Positions 8,685 to 17,875 of a DNA stretch of 64,000 bases are shown here, in pieces (the stretch's first letter is position 1; each line of letters starts with the position of its first letter). The notes beneath the pieces are model-generated. The model did no database searches. It saw only the letters and a list, made by a program, of their open reading frames with translations, and was not told the origin of the DNA. Both the position numbers and the translations under genes were made by a program. Source of the stretch: Azospirillum canadense (lineage in GTDB: Bacteria > Pseudomonadota > Alphaproteobacteria > Azospirillales > Azospirillaceae); NCBI RefSeq assembly GCF_025961225.1, contig NZ_JAOQNG010000007.1:756501-820500 (forward strand), read 5' to 3'.

Positions 8685-9626
8685 ATGACAACCCGCGATG
8701 CGCTTCGCCACACGAGGATTCCTCTCGCCCATGGAACCGGCGCCATTCCCGCCGTCGGGTTCGGCACGCTGATCCCCGATCCCCTCGCCACGAAGCAGGC
8801 GACCATGACCGCGCTGGAGGTGGGATTTCGGCATTTCGACTGTGCGGAACGCTACCGCAACGAAGAAGCGGTCGGTGATGCGATGCAGGCGTCGATCAAG
8901 GCGGGAACGGTTCGCCGGGAGGACCTGTTCGTCACCACGAAGCTGTGGAACACCAACCATCGTCCGGAGCGGGTCAAGCCGGCCTTCGAGGCCAGCCGCC
9001 GCCGGCTGCAGATCGACGACATCGATTGCTACCTCATCCACACTCCCTTCGCCTTTCAACCCGGCGAGGAGCAAGATCCGAGGGACGAGCATGGTCAGGT
9101 GATCTACGATTCCGGAGTGACGCTGGCCGAGACGTGGCAAGCGCTGGAACGCCTCGTGGACGAGGGGCAGTGCAAGGCCATCGGCCTGTCGGACATCACG
9201 TTGGAAAAGCTTCGGGAAATCGTTGCGGTCGCGCGGATCAAGCCAGCCGCGGTGCAAGTCGAATCCCATCCGTATCTCCCTGAATGGGAACTGCTGGAGT
9301 TCTGTCGGGAGCAGGGGATTGTGCTGCTGGCCTTTGCCGCCCTGGGGCACGGCCTGGATCCGAAGGTGTTGGATGACCCCGTGATCACGTCCATCGCGCG
9401 GCGCGTGCACAAGACGCCTGCCCAGGTCGCGCTTTCCTGGGCGGTGCAGCGCGGCACCGCTTTTCTGACCACCTCGACCAAGCCCCGCAACATCCGGGAG
9501 AACTTTGACATTTCGACCCTGCCGGACGACGCCATGCAGGAGATTCGGGACAGCATAACGACAAGCGTGCGCTTCAACACCGTGGTGAAGACCGGGGTGC
9601 CGGGCTTCATTCCGCGGGTCCGTTAG
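8685..9626 (+). CDS. Aldo/keto reductase
   Basis: A 313-residue NADPH-dependent aldo/keto reductase with the family tetrad: Asp in GFRHFDCAERYRNE, the tyrosine of the same motif, Lys in VTTKLWNTNH, and the usual His position within CYLIHTPFAF. The C-terminal TSTKPRNIREN forms the NADP phosphate clamp (commonly IPKS..R..N). It reduces aldehydes or ketones to alcohols in the cytoplasm; the substrate is not evident. The start at 8685 is preceded by AAAGGAG with good spacing. It follows the efflux permease by 82 bp and may be cotranscribed with it. Confidence 0.88.
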   Translation: MTTRDALRHTRIPLAHGTGAIPAVGFGTLIPDPLATKQATMTALEVGFRHFDCAERYRNEEAVGDAMQASIKAGTVRREDLFVTTKLWNTNHRPERVKPAFEASRRRLQIDDIDCYLIHTPFAFQPGEEQDPRDEHGQVIYDSGVTLAETWQALERLVDEGQCKAIGLSDITLEKLREIVAVARIKPAAVQVESHPYLPEWELLEFCREQGIVLLAFAALGHGLDPKVLDDPVITSIARRVHKTPAQVALSWAVQRGTAFLTTSTKPRNIRENFDISTLPDDAMQEIRDSITTSVRFNTVVKTGVPGFIPRVR

Positions 9627-9685
9627 CCGGTGCGGCCGGTGGCGGTTTGATATCCGGGTTTCTGCCAAACATTTGGAACGATGCT

Positions 9686-10804
9686 ATGCGCGTGGCGTTG
9701 CTCGCCTTTCCCGGGGTTCAGCTGTTGGACGTCGTGGGGCCACTCGATGTGTTTGCCGAAGCCGGCCGCCAGCTTGGCGACCCGAACGCCTACACGACCC
9801 AGGTGATCGGCCTCTCGCCGGCCCCCATCATCGGTTCCTCGGGGTTGCGGCTTCTTCCGGACCGCACGATCGAGGATCCCGATGAAGGCGCCATCGACAC
9901 GCTGCTCGTTGCCGGTGGCCCCACAATTCAGGATTACCCGCGCGAACCCACCGTGCAGAAGTGGTTGAAACGGCAGGCCGCGACGGCGCGACGCTACGGT
10001 TCGGTGTGTTCCGGGGCTTTCGTGCTCGGGGCTGCCGGGCTTCTCGATGGCCATCGCGTGACCACGCACTGGCGGGTTGCCGACGAACTCGCCACGGCCT
10101 TTCCCGAGGCGACGGTCGAGCCCGATTGCATCTTCGTGTGCGACGGCCCCCTGTACACATCCGCCGGCGTGACGGCGGGTATGGATTTGGCGCTTGCGCT
10201 GGTGGAGGAAGATTGGGGGCGCCCGCTGGCACTGGCGGTTGCGCGCGAGTTGGTGATGTTTCTGAAGCGTCCCGGCGGACAGTCGCAGTTCAGTGCCCAT
10301 TTGGCCGCTCAATCGTCGGAGCGCTCGGCCATCCAGGCGGTGCAGGCGTGGGTGCTGGACAATCTGACGGGCGATCTGGCCGTCAACGCGCTGGCGAAGC
10401 GGGCGAACATGAGCGCTCGCAATTTCGCCCGGGTGTTCCGCCTGGAAGCACACATGACTCCGGGAGACTTCGTGGAGGCGGCGCGGGTCGACGCGGCGCG
10501 GCGGATGCTCGAAGACACGGACACACCGTTGCAGCGTGTTGCCGCCCGATGCGGGTTTGGCAACACCAACGCCTTGCGCCGTGCGTTCTTGCGGCGGTTG
10601 CAGGTTACACCCGGCGAATACCGCCGACGTTTCGAGGACGTCGCGACCGATGTTCGGCAAACGACGCCAAGGGGAAAGGTACCGCGAACCTCGCTTTCGA
10701 CCGGCATGGCGGTGGCGTCCCGGGTCGAGTGGATGCCTTCCGATGGGCATCGCCGCGGCGTGGCCCCATATCGTGAATCACTGGTGGCCGCATGCTCTGA
10801 CTGA
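9686..10804 (+). CDS. GlxA family transcriptional regulator (DJ-1/PfpI + AraC)
   Basis: A 372-residue fusion of an N-terminal DJ-1/PfpI-like glutamine-amidotransferase fold (about residues 1-190, starting MRVALLAFPGVQLLDVVGPL, with nucleophile-elbow-like VCSGAFVLGAAGLLDGHRVT) and a C-terminal AraC/XylS double helix-turn-helix (about 215-315, with RRMLEDTDTPLQRVAARCGF and the conserved FLRRLQVTPGEYRRRF). Such proteins activate genes for small nitrogen compounds, aldehydes or arginine-type metabolites. It could control the neighbouring aldo/keto reductase or ThDP enzyme. The last 50 residues are an unusual basic tail with no match I recognise. The start is chosen at the first residue of the DJ-1 fold. 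Confidence 0.87.
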   Translation: MRVALLAFPGVQLLDVVGPLDVFAEAGRQLGDPNAYTTQVIGLSPAPIIGSSGLRLLPDRTIEDPDEGAIDTLLVAGGPTIQDYPREPTVQKWLKRQAATARRYGSVCSGAFVLGAAGLLDGHRVTTHWRVADELATAFPEATVEPDCIFVCDGPLYTSAGVTAGMDLALALVEEDWGRPLALAVARELVMFLKRPGGQSQFSAHLAAQSSERSAIQAVQAWVLDNLTGDLAVNALAKRANMSARNFARVFRLEAHMTPGDFVEAARVDAARRMLEDTDTPLQRVAARCGFGNTNALRRAFLRRLQVTPGEYRRRFEDVATDVRQTTPRGKVPRTSLSTGMAVASRVEWMPSDGHRRGVAPYRESLVAACSD

Positions 10805-10824
10805 GGTGTTTGAGGAGTATTCAC

Positions 10825-12480
10825 ATGAACGGCGCTGAACTGCTGGTATCGGCATTGGAGTGCGAGGGTGTGGAGCAGGTCTTCGGCGTGCCCGGCGAGG
10901 AAAACCTTGCCGTCGTCGAGGCGCTGCGGCGTTCGTCGATCAAACTGGTGCTGACCCGCCACGAGCAGGCGGCCGCCTTCATGGCGGCGACGCACGGGAG
11001 GCTGACCGGCCGGGCCGGTGTCTGCCTGGCCACGCTCGGCCCCGGCGCGCTCAACCTTGCCACCGGCGCCGCCTACGGTCTGCTCGGGGCGATGCCCATG
11101 ATCCTGCTCACCGGCCAGAAGGGGATTTTGAGCCGCAAGCAGGCACGCTTCCAGGTCGTGGACATGGTCTCGACGATGACGCCGCTGACCAAGATGGCGC
11201 GCCAGATCGTCAGCCCCGCGACCATCCCGGCGCTCGTCCGCGAGGCCTTCCGGGTGGCCCAGCAGGAGCGGCCGGGGCCGGTCCTGCTCGAACTGCCGGA
11301 GGACATCGCCAGCGAGGCCGCGCCGGCGCTCGCGCCGGTGCCGCCCCACCGGATCGACCCGCCGGTCGCCCCGCGGGAAGCGCTGGATCGGGCGGCCGAT
11401 TTGATCCGCAAGGCGGAGCGGCCGCTGATCATGCTGGGCGCCGCGGCGAACCGGCCGCGTCTGGCGCAGGCGCTGTCGGAGTTCGTCAAGCGCGTGCAGA
11501 TCCCATTCGTCAACACGCAGATGGGCAAGGGGGCGGTCTCCGGCGGCTCCGGGCTCTACCTTGGCACCGCCGCCCTCTCGGAGCGCGACTATGTGCACCG
11601 GGCGATCGACCAGGCCGATCTGATCGTGTCGATCGGCCACGACACGGTGGAAAAGCCCCCGTTCCTGATGGGTCCCAAGGGCCCCACGGTCCTGCATGTC
11701 GGCTATCTGCCGGCCACGGTCGAGGAGGTGTTTTTCCCGCACGCCGAGCTGGTGGGCGACGTCGGGCCGAGCCTCGGCCTGCTGGCCGACCGGCTCGAAG
11801 GCAAGCTGCCCCGGGCGGGCGCGCTGCTTGGCCTGCGCGAGGGGATCCTCGCCCGGATCGCCGACCGGGCGGAGGAGAGCCGGTATCCGCTGACCCCGCA
11901 ACGCATCGTGCACGACGTGCGGCAGGTGATGCCGGAGGACGGCATCGTCTGCCTCGACAACGGCATGTACAAGATCTGGTTCGCCCGCAACTACCGCACC
12001 CGGGTCGCCAACACGCTGCTGCTCGACAACGCGTTGGCGACGATGGGGGCCGGTCTGCCCTCGGCCATGATGGCGGCCATGCTTCACCCGGCCAAGCGGG
12101 TCCTGGCGGTGTGCGGAGATGGCGGGTTCATGATGAACGCGCAGGAACTGGAGACGGCGGTCCGCCTCGGCCTCAACCTCGTGGTGCTGATCCTGCAGGA
12201 CGACGCCTATGGGATGATCCGCTGGAAGCAGGCGGTCGACGGGTATGCCGACTTCGGCATGACCTTCGGCAATCCCGACTTCGTCACGTACGCCCGGGCC
12301 TACGGCCTGCCGGGCCGCCGGGTCGAGGACGCCGACGGCTTGGCGCCGGCGCTGGAGGCGGCCTTCGCCGACGGCGGCGTCCACCTCATCACGGTGCCGA
12401 TCGATTATTCGGAAAACATGCGGGTCCTTGTCGACGAACTGCGCGACCATGCCTCAAAGAGTGGGGGTGAGAACGCTTGA
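10825..12480 (+). CDS. ThDP-dependent acetolactate synthase large-subunit family enzyme
   Basis: A 551-residue thiamine-diphosphate enzyme with the three-domain acetohydroxyacid synthase layout. The catalytic glutamate is in VFGVPGEENL (about residues 21-30), and the ThDP-Mg motif runs from GDGGFMMNAQELETA to NLVVLILQDDAYG (about residues 432-465). It would condense pyruvate to acetolactate, or carry out a related decarboxylation or ligation. No small regulatory subunit (IlvN/IlvH) is adjacent, which favours a catabolic or specialised enzyme over the branched-chain biosynthetic one. A GAGGAG ribosome site precedes the ATG at 10825. It lies 20 bp downstream of the GlxA-type regulator and is convergent with the MOSC fusion gene. 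Confidence 0.85.
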   Translation: MNGAELLVSALECEGVEQVFGVPGEENLAVVEALRRSSIKLVLTRHEQAAAFMAATHGRLTGRAGVCLATLGPGALNLATGAAYGLLGAMPMILLTGQKGILSRKQARFQVVDMVSTMTPLTKMARQIVSPATIPALVREAFRVAQQERPGPVLLELPEDIASEAAPALAPVPPHRIDPPVAPREALDRAADLIRKAERPLIMLGAAANRPRLAQALSEFVKRVQIPFVNTQMGKGAVSGGSGLYLGTAALSERDYVHRAIDQADLIVSIGHDTVEKPPFLMGPKGPTVLHVGYLPATVEEVFFPHAELVGDVGPSLGLLADRLEGKLPRAGALLGLREGILARIADRAEESRYPLTPQRIVHDVRQVMPEDGIVCLDNGMYKIWFARNYRTRVANTLLLDNALATMGAGLPSAMMAAMLHPAKRVLAVCGDGGFMMNAQELETAVRLGLNLVVLILQDDAYGMIRWKQAVDGYADFGMTFGNPDFVTYARAYGLPGRRVEDADGLAPALEAAFADGGVHLITVPIDYSENMRVLVDELRDHASKSGGENA

Positions 12481-12512
12481 CGGTGCTCCGCGCCCGGCGC
12501 GATCGGGTCTCG

Positions 12513-14276
12513 TCACAGGTCGAGCGCGATGTCGCCCTTCGGCTGGCAGCAGCAGATCAGCACGTTGCCGTCGCCGGGCGGCTCGACCGGGTCGGGCAGA
12601 TAGCCGACCGTCCCGGTCACGAGCCCTGTCTCGCAATTGTGGCAAACCCCGGATCGGCACGACCACCGGACGGGGACATCGCACGCCTCGGCAAGTTCGA
12701 GCAGGCTGTTGAACGCCGGATTCCAGGGGACACTGAGATTGCTCCGTGCGAACGACACCAGCGGCCCCGTGCCTGCGGGTCCGACCGGCAGGTGCGGCGG
12801 CACGTGGCGGGCCGCGGCCACACCCGGCGTCATGGATGGGGCCGATCCGAAAATCTCGCTGTGAACGCGGCTGGCGGCCACTCCCCAGGCTTGCAGGCCG
12901 GTGGTGAAGTCGGTCAGGAAGGCGGCCGGCCCGCACAGATAGAAATCGGCGTCGCGCGGCACGCCCAGTTCCTGGAGCACCTGCACCGTCAACCGCCCGG
13001 CGGCATCGTAATCGAGAACCGGCCGGTCCGCAGGACGTGGCAAGCTGTAGCGGACGTGGCTGTGGCTGCCGGGAAGGGCTGCAAGGAGCGTTCGCGTCTC
13101 CCCGGCAAACGGATGTTCCCGGCCGTCGCGGGCGCCGTAAATCCACCAGATCGTCCTCGGTGAAGCGGCGGCGGCCAAGGAGTGGAGCATGGCGAGCACC
13201 GGAGTGGCTCCGATCCCCGCACTCAGCAGGACGACGGGGCCATCGCCCGACGTCAGCGTGAAGCTGCCGCGCGGCGCGCTCACGTCGAGCACATCCCCGA
13301 CCCGGACCTGGCTCTCGATGTAGGATCCGGCCGCACCATGCACCGCCCGCTGGATGCTCACACGGTAGCGGGCATCGCTCGGCTCGCCCGACAGCGAGTA
13401 GCTGCGCAGGAGAACCGGCGCATCGGGCGCCGGCCTCAGCCGCAGCAAGACGAACTGGCCCGGCAGCGCCAGCGCCAGCGGCCGCCCGTCGGTGGGTTCC
13501 AGCGTCAGCGAGGTCACGCGGCTGCTTTCACTGGTCTTGCGCGATACCCGCAACGGGCGGAACCCCGCCCACGCCGGAGGTGGCCCGGCGGAAGGAGCGA
13601 GCCCGGGATTGCCCGTCGCCGTGCCACCCCCCTGCGCGCGCTCCAGCAGCGCCTGGAGGGAGCCGCGCCAGCCCGCGCTCAGCGCAGGAATGCGCAGCGC
13701 CCGCTCCAGCTGGTTTCCGGGATGCCCGGGCTTGTACAACAGCGCGTTGATCTCGGAGACCGTCATGCGCTCGGGATCCGCGGCGACCTGCACAATCTCG
13801 TCGCCTGCTTCGACTTCTCCCTCCTCAAGAACGCGAAGGTAGAAGCCGGGTCTGCCGTGCGCGACGAGCAGCGCGGGCATCCGCGGCTCGTTCATGCGGA
13901 TGCCGACCCGATAGCAGGTGACGCGCGGCTGCGTCACCTCGAACACCGCCGTCCCGATCCTGTAGCGATCACCGATGCACACCTCATCGTCGGGCAGTCC
14001 GTCGACGGTGAAATTCTCGCCGAACTGCCCGTAACCGAAGTCGCCCCGGCCAAGCTGGCTTTGCCAATAGCGGTAAGAACCAATCTGATAGACAAAGACG
14101 GCCCGATGCTCGCCGCCATGTCCCTTCAAGTCCCCTTGACCGTCGCCGTCGATGTTGAGGCGCCGCACCATGCGCCGGCCTTGAACAGGCGTCTTCCAGA
14201 CTGCGGTGTGGACCGTTCTTCCCTGCCACGCGATGTCGCGCGGCAGACCCACATTGACCGAAAGCAGACGCGCCAT
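12513..14276 (-). CDS. MOSC domain fused to flavin reductase and 2Fe-2S ferredoxin
   Basis: A 587-residue three-part protein. Residues 1-215 form a YiiM-like MOSC domain with KGHGGEHRAVFVYQ, GQFGENFTVDG and a cysteine in VTCYRVGIR (C121), a possible molybdenum ligand. Residues 240-340 are a flavin-binding barrel with RSYSLSG (291-297). Residues 345-460 bind NAD(P)H (AGIGATPVLAML). The C-terminus (about 500-587) is a plant-type ferredoxin with cysteines at 540, 545 and 548 and a CCC run at 575-577. YiiM proteins reduce N-hydroxylated bases using the molybdenum cofactor, so this is probably a self-sufficient reductase that carries its own electron chain. An AGAGGTG site precedes the start. Confidence 0.85.
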   Translation of the reverse strand: MARLLSVNVGLPRDIAWQGRTVHTAVWKTPVQGRRMVRRLNIDGDGQGDLKGHGGEHRAVFVYQIGSYRYWQSQLGRGDFGYGQFGENFTVDGLPDDEVCIGDRYRIGTAVFEVTQPRVTCYRVGIRMNEPRMPALLVAHGRPGFYLRVLEEGEVEAGDEIVQVAADPERMTVSEINALLYKPGHPGNQLERALRIPALSAGWRGSLQALLERAQGGGTATGNPGLAPSAGPPPAWAGFRPLRVSRKTSESSRVTSLTLEPTDGRPLALALPGQFVLLRLRPAPDAPVLLRSYSLSGEPSDARYRVSIQRAVHGAAGSYIESQVRVGDVLDVSAPRGSFTLTSGDGPVVLLSAGIGATPVLAMLHSLAAAASPRTIWWIYGARDGREHPFAGETRTLLAALPGSHSHVRYSLPRPADRPVLDYDAAGRLTVQVLQELGVPRDADFYLCGPAAFLTDFTTGLQAWGVAASRVHSEIFGSAPSMTPGVAAARHVPPHLPVGPAGTGPLVSFARSNLSVPWNPAFNSLLELAEACDVPVRWSCRSGVCHNCETGLVTGTVGYLPDPVEPPGDGNVLICCCQPKGDIALDL

Positions 14277-14582
14277 CGCTCACCTCTCCCGCGCTCCACA
14301 CATCGTTGTTTGTTGCGCAGCCCCGCTTTGCTGGAGATCGTCCCCGAACAAGCATGTCCAAAGAAACCGGGAAGGCAGTGCCCGTCTTGTGATGATATCA
14401 ACGAAGTGAATTGAGTGATGTTTTCGACAACGGACGAGGATCGGCGACAGGCCGCGTCCCATGGCATGTAGCGTCCCATAGGGCAGCGTCAAGTCCGCAG
14501 CGGCATGGCAGAAGGGGCTGGGCACGGGGCCGCCATGGCGACGCGGCGACCGTCCGAATTTGAATCCGTGGGGGCGAAAAAT

Positions 14583-14626
14583 GGCCAGCGCCTCCGGGGG
14601 GCGGGGTGGGGTGGAAGGCGCTGGCC
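14583..14626. repeat. Perfect 11-bp hairpin with G-run loop
   Basis: GGCCAGCGCCT (14583-14593) is the exact reverse complement of AGGCGCTGGCC (14616-14626). The 22-base loop has guanine runs of six, four, four and two. No T-run follows on either strand, so it is unlikely to be a simple terminator. Confidence 0.6.
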
Positions 14627-14755
14627 CAAGGTCGGCACGGCGAGCGATCTGAACGCCGCGTCTCACCCACGCGCTGATCGCATCGTTGCGGTTCGGCGAG
14701 AGAACCCAGGATTCATTATTTTCATCGCGACGGCAATCGCGAGAGAACGTCAAAT

Positions 14756-14775
14756 ACGGCCAAAGATCTGGCCGT
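14756..14775. promoter_or_regulatory. Inverted repeat, candidate operator upstream of cfa
   Basis: ACGGCCA and TGGCCGT form a perfect 7-bp inverted repeat around a 6-base centre (AAGATC). The right half-site TGGCCGT recurs at 14816-14822. It lies about 130 bp before the cfa start. Regulator unknown. Confidence 0.4.
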
Positions 14776-14903
14776 TCCGGCCAACAAACGGGGCTGGCCG
14801 AGAACGCGTGTCATTTGGCCGTTTGCGGCGCTCCTGTCCAATTGATGGCAAGGGCGCGGTCTGCACAATGGCGGCCAACATTGCCTCGTCGCAGGAGATC
14901 CTC

Positions 14904-16130
14904 ATGCTTCTGGCTTACATGCTTGAAAAGTTTGTCCAGCGCGGCCGCCTTACCGTGATCGATGCCTTTGGGCAAACGCGGCGTTTCGGTGGTGGCCCGG
15001 GTCCGGTTGCGACGATCAGGCTGCATGACGAGGCGCTGCACCGCCGGCTGTTCCTGAATCCGCAGCTTGCCGTCGGCGAAGCGTATATGGACGGGACACT
15101 CACCGTGGAAGAAGGGTCGCTGTATGATTTCCTGGCCCTCGCTATGAGCAATCTCGCGACACCTCCGCGCTCGATATTCACTCCTCTGTGGAGCGGATTC
15201 GGCACGCTGTTCCGCCGTTGGCACCAGCACAACCCGGTCGGACGGTCCATGCGGAACGTGGCGCATCATTACGATCTGTCGGACGATCTCTACGCGCTGT
15301 TTCTTGACTCGGACCGGCAGTACTCATGCGCTTATTTTGAGAACTCTGACGATGACCTGGAGGTGGCGCAGCTGCGCAAGAAGCGCCACATCGCGGCCAA
15401 GCTACGGCTGGAGCCTGGCATGCGGGTGCTCGACATTGGCTCCGGCTGGGGCGGCCTCGCATTGTATTTGGCACGGGAGACGGGAGTCGAAGTGACGGGG
15501 CTGACGCTTTCCGTCGAACAGCACAAGGTCGCGACGGAGCGCGCCCGGATCGCCGGCCTCGCTGATCGGGTGCGCTTCCATTTGCGCGATTATCGTGAGG
15601 ATGCCGGCCAATACGACCGGATCGTTTCGGTGGGCATGTTCGAGCATGTTGGTGTCGGCCACTTCCAAGCCTTTTTCAATACGGTGCATCATCTGCTCGC
15701 CAAGGATGGCGTCGCCATGCCGCACGCCATCGGCCGCTTTGAGTCCCCGGGGACCACCAACGCTTGGCTGCGCAAATACATTTTCCCCGGCGGCTATGCG
15801 CCGGCGCTGTCCGAGGTTCTGGCACCGGTCGAGCGAGCCGGCTTGTGTGTGACCGACGTCGAAATTCTGCGCCTGCATTATGCATTTACGTTGAGGCACT
15901 GGCGCGAACGTTTCATGGCCCGCTGGAATGACGCCAAGGCGTTGTACGATGAACGTTTTTGCCGGATGTGGGAATTCTATCTGACCGGGTGCGAGGTCAG
16001 TTTCCGGGTCGGCGGCATGATGGTCTTCCAAATCCAGATGGCCAAGGCGGTGGACGCTGTGCCAATCACCCGCGGCTACATGGACGCATGGGAACGGGCG
16101 CATCCGTTGCCGGCGCGGCCCCGGATCTGA
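14904..16130 (+). CDS. cfa: Cyclopropane-fatty-acyl-phospholipid synthase family methyltransferase
   Basis: A 408-residue SAM-dependent enzyme that adds a methylene bridge to unsaturated acyl chains of membrane phospholipids. The N-terminal substrate region contains LNPQLAVGEAYMDG, the catalytic region holds HHYDLSDDLYALFLDSDRQY and the cysteine of SCAYF, and the SAM site is VLDIGSGWGGLALYLA near residue 174. Further family blocks are VSVGMFEHVG and RKYIFPGGYAP. I chose 14904 because AGGAG lies six bases before it; the frame is open further upstream. The gene stands alone, with possible operator elements ahead of it. Confidence 0.92.
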   Translation: MLLAYMLEKFVQRGRLTVIDAFGQTRRFGGGPGPVATIRLHDEALHRRLFLNPQLAVGEAYMDGTLTVEEGSLYDFLALAMSNLATPPRSIFTPLWSGFGTLFRRWHQHNPVGRSMRNVAHHYDLSDDLYALFLDSDRQYSCAYFENSDDDLEVAQLRKKRHIAAKLRLEPGMRVLDIGSGWGGLALYLARETGVEVTGLTLSVEQHKVATERARIAGLADRVRFHLRDYREDAGQYDRIVSVGMFEHVGVGHFQAFFNTVHHLLAKDGVAMPHAIGRFESPGTTNAWLRKYIFPGGYAPALSEVLAPVERAGLCVTDVEILRLHYAFTLRHWRERFMARWNDAKALYDERFCRMWEFYLTGCEVSFRVGGMMVFQIQMAKAVDAVPITRGYMDAWERAHPLPARPRI

Positions 16131-16383
16131 TCGCCGTCTGAACGACAGGATCCCTGCCATGGACCGCAACACTTGGCGCCGTCTTCCTGCTGGGCGCTGC
16201 CTCGGTCGCGCCCCCGTTGTTCAAGAAGCCAGAGCATCTGATCTGATACCGAAGGCACATGGCGCAGCCATGTGCGAAAGGGTCATATGGCCGGCCGATC
16301 ATGGAACTGTTCATGCGCCGGCCTTATGAGTGCGGGTGCGCGCACTGAGGCGTGGTGTTCGCGCGGAAATCCGGAGGGATGCC

Positions 16384-17601
16384 ATGAAATACACGCTCAG
16401 CCGTTTCGCGATTGTTCCCGCCCGGCCGATTGACCGGGGTGGGTTCCATCCGCCACGTGCTCCCGCGTCGGTCCTGGATGTGGTGGAATGGCTGACGGGG
16501 GATGATTGCCACGCGATGGAAGAGGCTGCATTCATCGCCGGGCTCGGCCAGCGGCTGCGGGCGATTGGGCTGCCCATCGACCGGCTGACGCTCCACCTGC
16601 GCACGCTGCATCCGGAGATCATGGGGCGCACCGTGGCCTGGGCCCCGAACGAACCCGTGGAGATTCACGACCGGGAGCATGGGATCGCGGCGTCCGCCGG
16701 GTTCCTCGGCAGCCCGGCGCGCCAAGCGATGGAGACGGGAAGAGCGGTGCTGGTGCGGCTGGACGGTTCGGCGGGCCCGCCTTGGCCCCTGGACGTCTTT
16801 GCCGGGCGGGGTCTTGTCGAACTGCTGACCATGCCGCTCCACACCACCGACGGACCGGTCAGCGCCGCCGGCTTCGGCACGGTGCGGCCGAGCGGCTTTT
16901 CCGCCGCCGACCGCGCCGCCCTGGACCGGATTCTCCCCGCGCTGCGCAACAGCTGCGAACTGCGCACGCTGCGTCAGGTCGAACTGACGCTGCTGGACAC
17001 CTACGTCGGTCCCGGATCGGCCCGGCGCATTCTGGCCGGGCACATCCAGCGCGGCCAAGTCGAATCGCTGCGGACAGCGCTGATGCTGTGCGATATGCGC
17101 GGCTTCACGGACCTGTCGAACCGTTTGCCGAGCGTCCGCGTGCTGGAGTTGCTGAACCTCTATTTCGACCAGGCGCTGCCGGCGGTGGCGGAGGCCGGGG
17201 GTGAGGTCCTGAAGTTCATGGGCGATGCTGTCCTGGCCTTTTTTCCCGGCGACCAGCCGGAAGCGGCCTGCGCGATGGCGCTGCGGGCGGCCGAGGCGGT
17301 CTGCACCCGCCTCGCCCCTTTCGCCGCCACCGACCCGCCGCTCGCCGCGACCATCGCCCTGCATTACGGGGAGGTGAGTTACGGCAACATCGGCTCGGGC
17401 CGACGGCTGGACTTCACGCTGATCGGGCCTGATGTGAATTTGGTCCACCGCATTCAGACGGTGGGCAGCCGGATGAGCCAGCCGCTGCTGATGTCCCGCC
17501 GCTTCGCGGAACTGCTGCCGGCCGATCGAACCATATTGGCCGGAACCTACGCGCTGAAAGGGTTTGCCGAGCCCGTTGAACTGTACAAAGAGAGGGCATA
17601 G
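16384..17601 (+). CDS. Class III adenylate/guanylate cyclase
   Basis: A 405-residue soluble protein. The N-terminal 200 residues resemble the sensor regions of alphaproteobacterial cyclases that lack membrane helices; I do not recognise a named domain. The C-terminal catalytic domain (about 225-400) has the first metal aspartate in LCDMRGFTDLSNRL (about residue 237), the lysine and second metal aspartate in LKFMGDAVLAFF (about 279-290), and the transition-state Asn and Arg in DVNLVHRIQ (about 351-355). All key residues are present, so it should make cAMP (or cGMP). GGAGGG precedes the ATG. It is upstream of the pteridine reductase gene on the same strand, 274 bp away. Confidence 0.88.
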   Translation: MKYTLSRFAIVPARPIDRGGFHPPRAPASVLDVVEWLTGDDCHAMEEAAFIAGLGQRLRAIGLPIDRLTLHLRTLHPEIMGRTVAWAPNEPVEIHDREHGIAASAGFLGSPARQAMETGRAVLVRLDGSAGPPWPLDVFAGRGLVELLTMPLHTTDGPVSAAGFGTVRPSGFSAADRAALDRILPALRNSCELRTLRQVELTLLDTYVGPGSARRILAGHIQRGQVESLRTALMLCDMRGFTDLSNRLPSVRVLELLNLYFDQALPAVAEAGGEVLKFMGDAVLAFFPGDQPEAACAMALRAAEAVCTRLAPFAATDPPLAATIALHYGEVSYGNIGSGRRLDFTLIGPDVNLVHRIQTVGSRMSQPLLMSRRFAELLPADRTILAGTYALKGFAEPVELYKERA

Positions 17602-17875
17602 CGCCGAACGTCACACTGGGCTTGTCCCCTGCAACGGAACCGCCGGTAGCCGTGCGCGAACCGGTCCGGGCGTTCGGTGGCCGCAGTCGAAGGACCGTGC
17701 GGGCCGTGCACCGGCGAGCTGGCGCAAAAGCCGCCGGACCCGGAAATCCGACGGGCCGCTTGTTGCCGCTCTTGCCGGACGCCGGTCAACCGCACTATTC
17801 CCAGGCGAGCATGCTCACCGGACTCGTGAGGTCCGAGAGCGGTGCCCGGACAAGCCAGCCACACAGGACATGGGA

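Larger units (their letters stand above)
14277..14903. other. Long intergenic region before the cfa gene
   Basis: This 627-bp gap separates the divergent MOSC fusion and cyclopropane synthase genes. No frame in it looks coding. It contains a perfect hairpin with a G-rich loop at 14583-14626, a perfect inverted repeat at 14756-14775, and a third copy of the half-site TGGCCGT at 14816-14822, so it probably carries regulated promoters for one or both genes. Confidence 0.5.

Noticed and set aside
10309..12450. A 713-codon minus-strand frame
   Set aside because: Antisense to the ThDP enzyme and the AraC regulator, both with clear catalytic or DNA-binding motifs.
14280..14753. A 157-codon minus-strand frame upstream of the MOSC fusion
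   Set aside because: No ribosome site, no family features, and it spans the hairpin at 14583-14626; best read as non-coding.
16141..16245. Short hydrophobic stretch (GAVFLLGAASVAPPLFKK) ending at a stop after cfa
   Set aside because: It looks like the end of a membrane protein, but it is preceded by a stop within a few codons and has no start. It could be a gene remnant, but 30 residues are not enough to support that.
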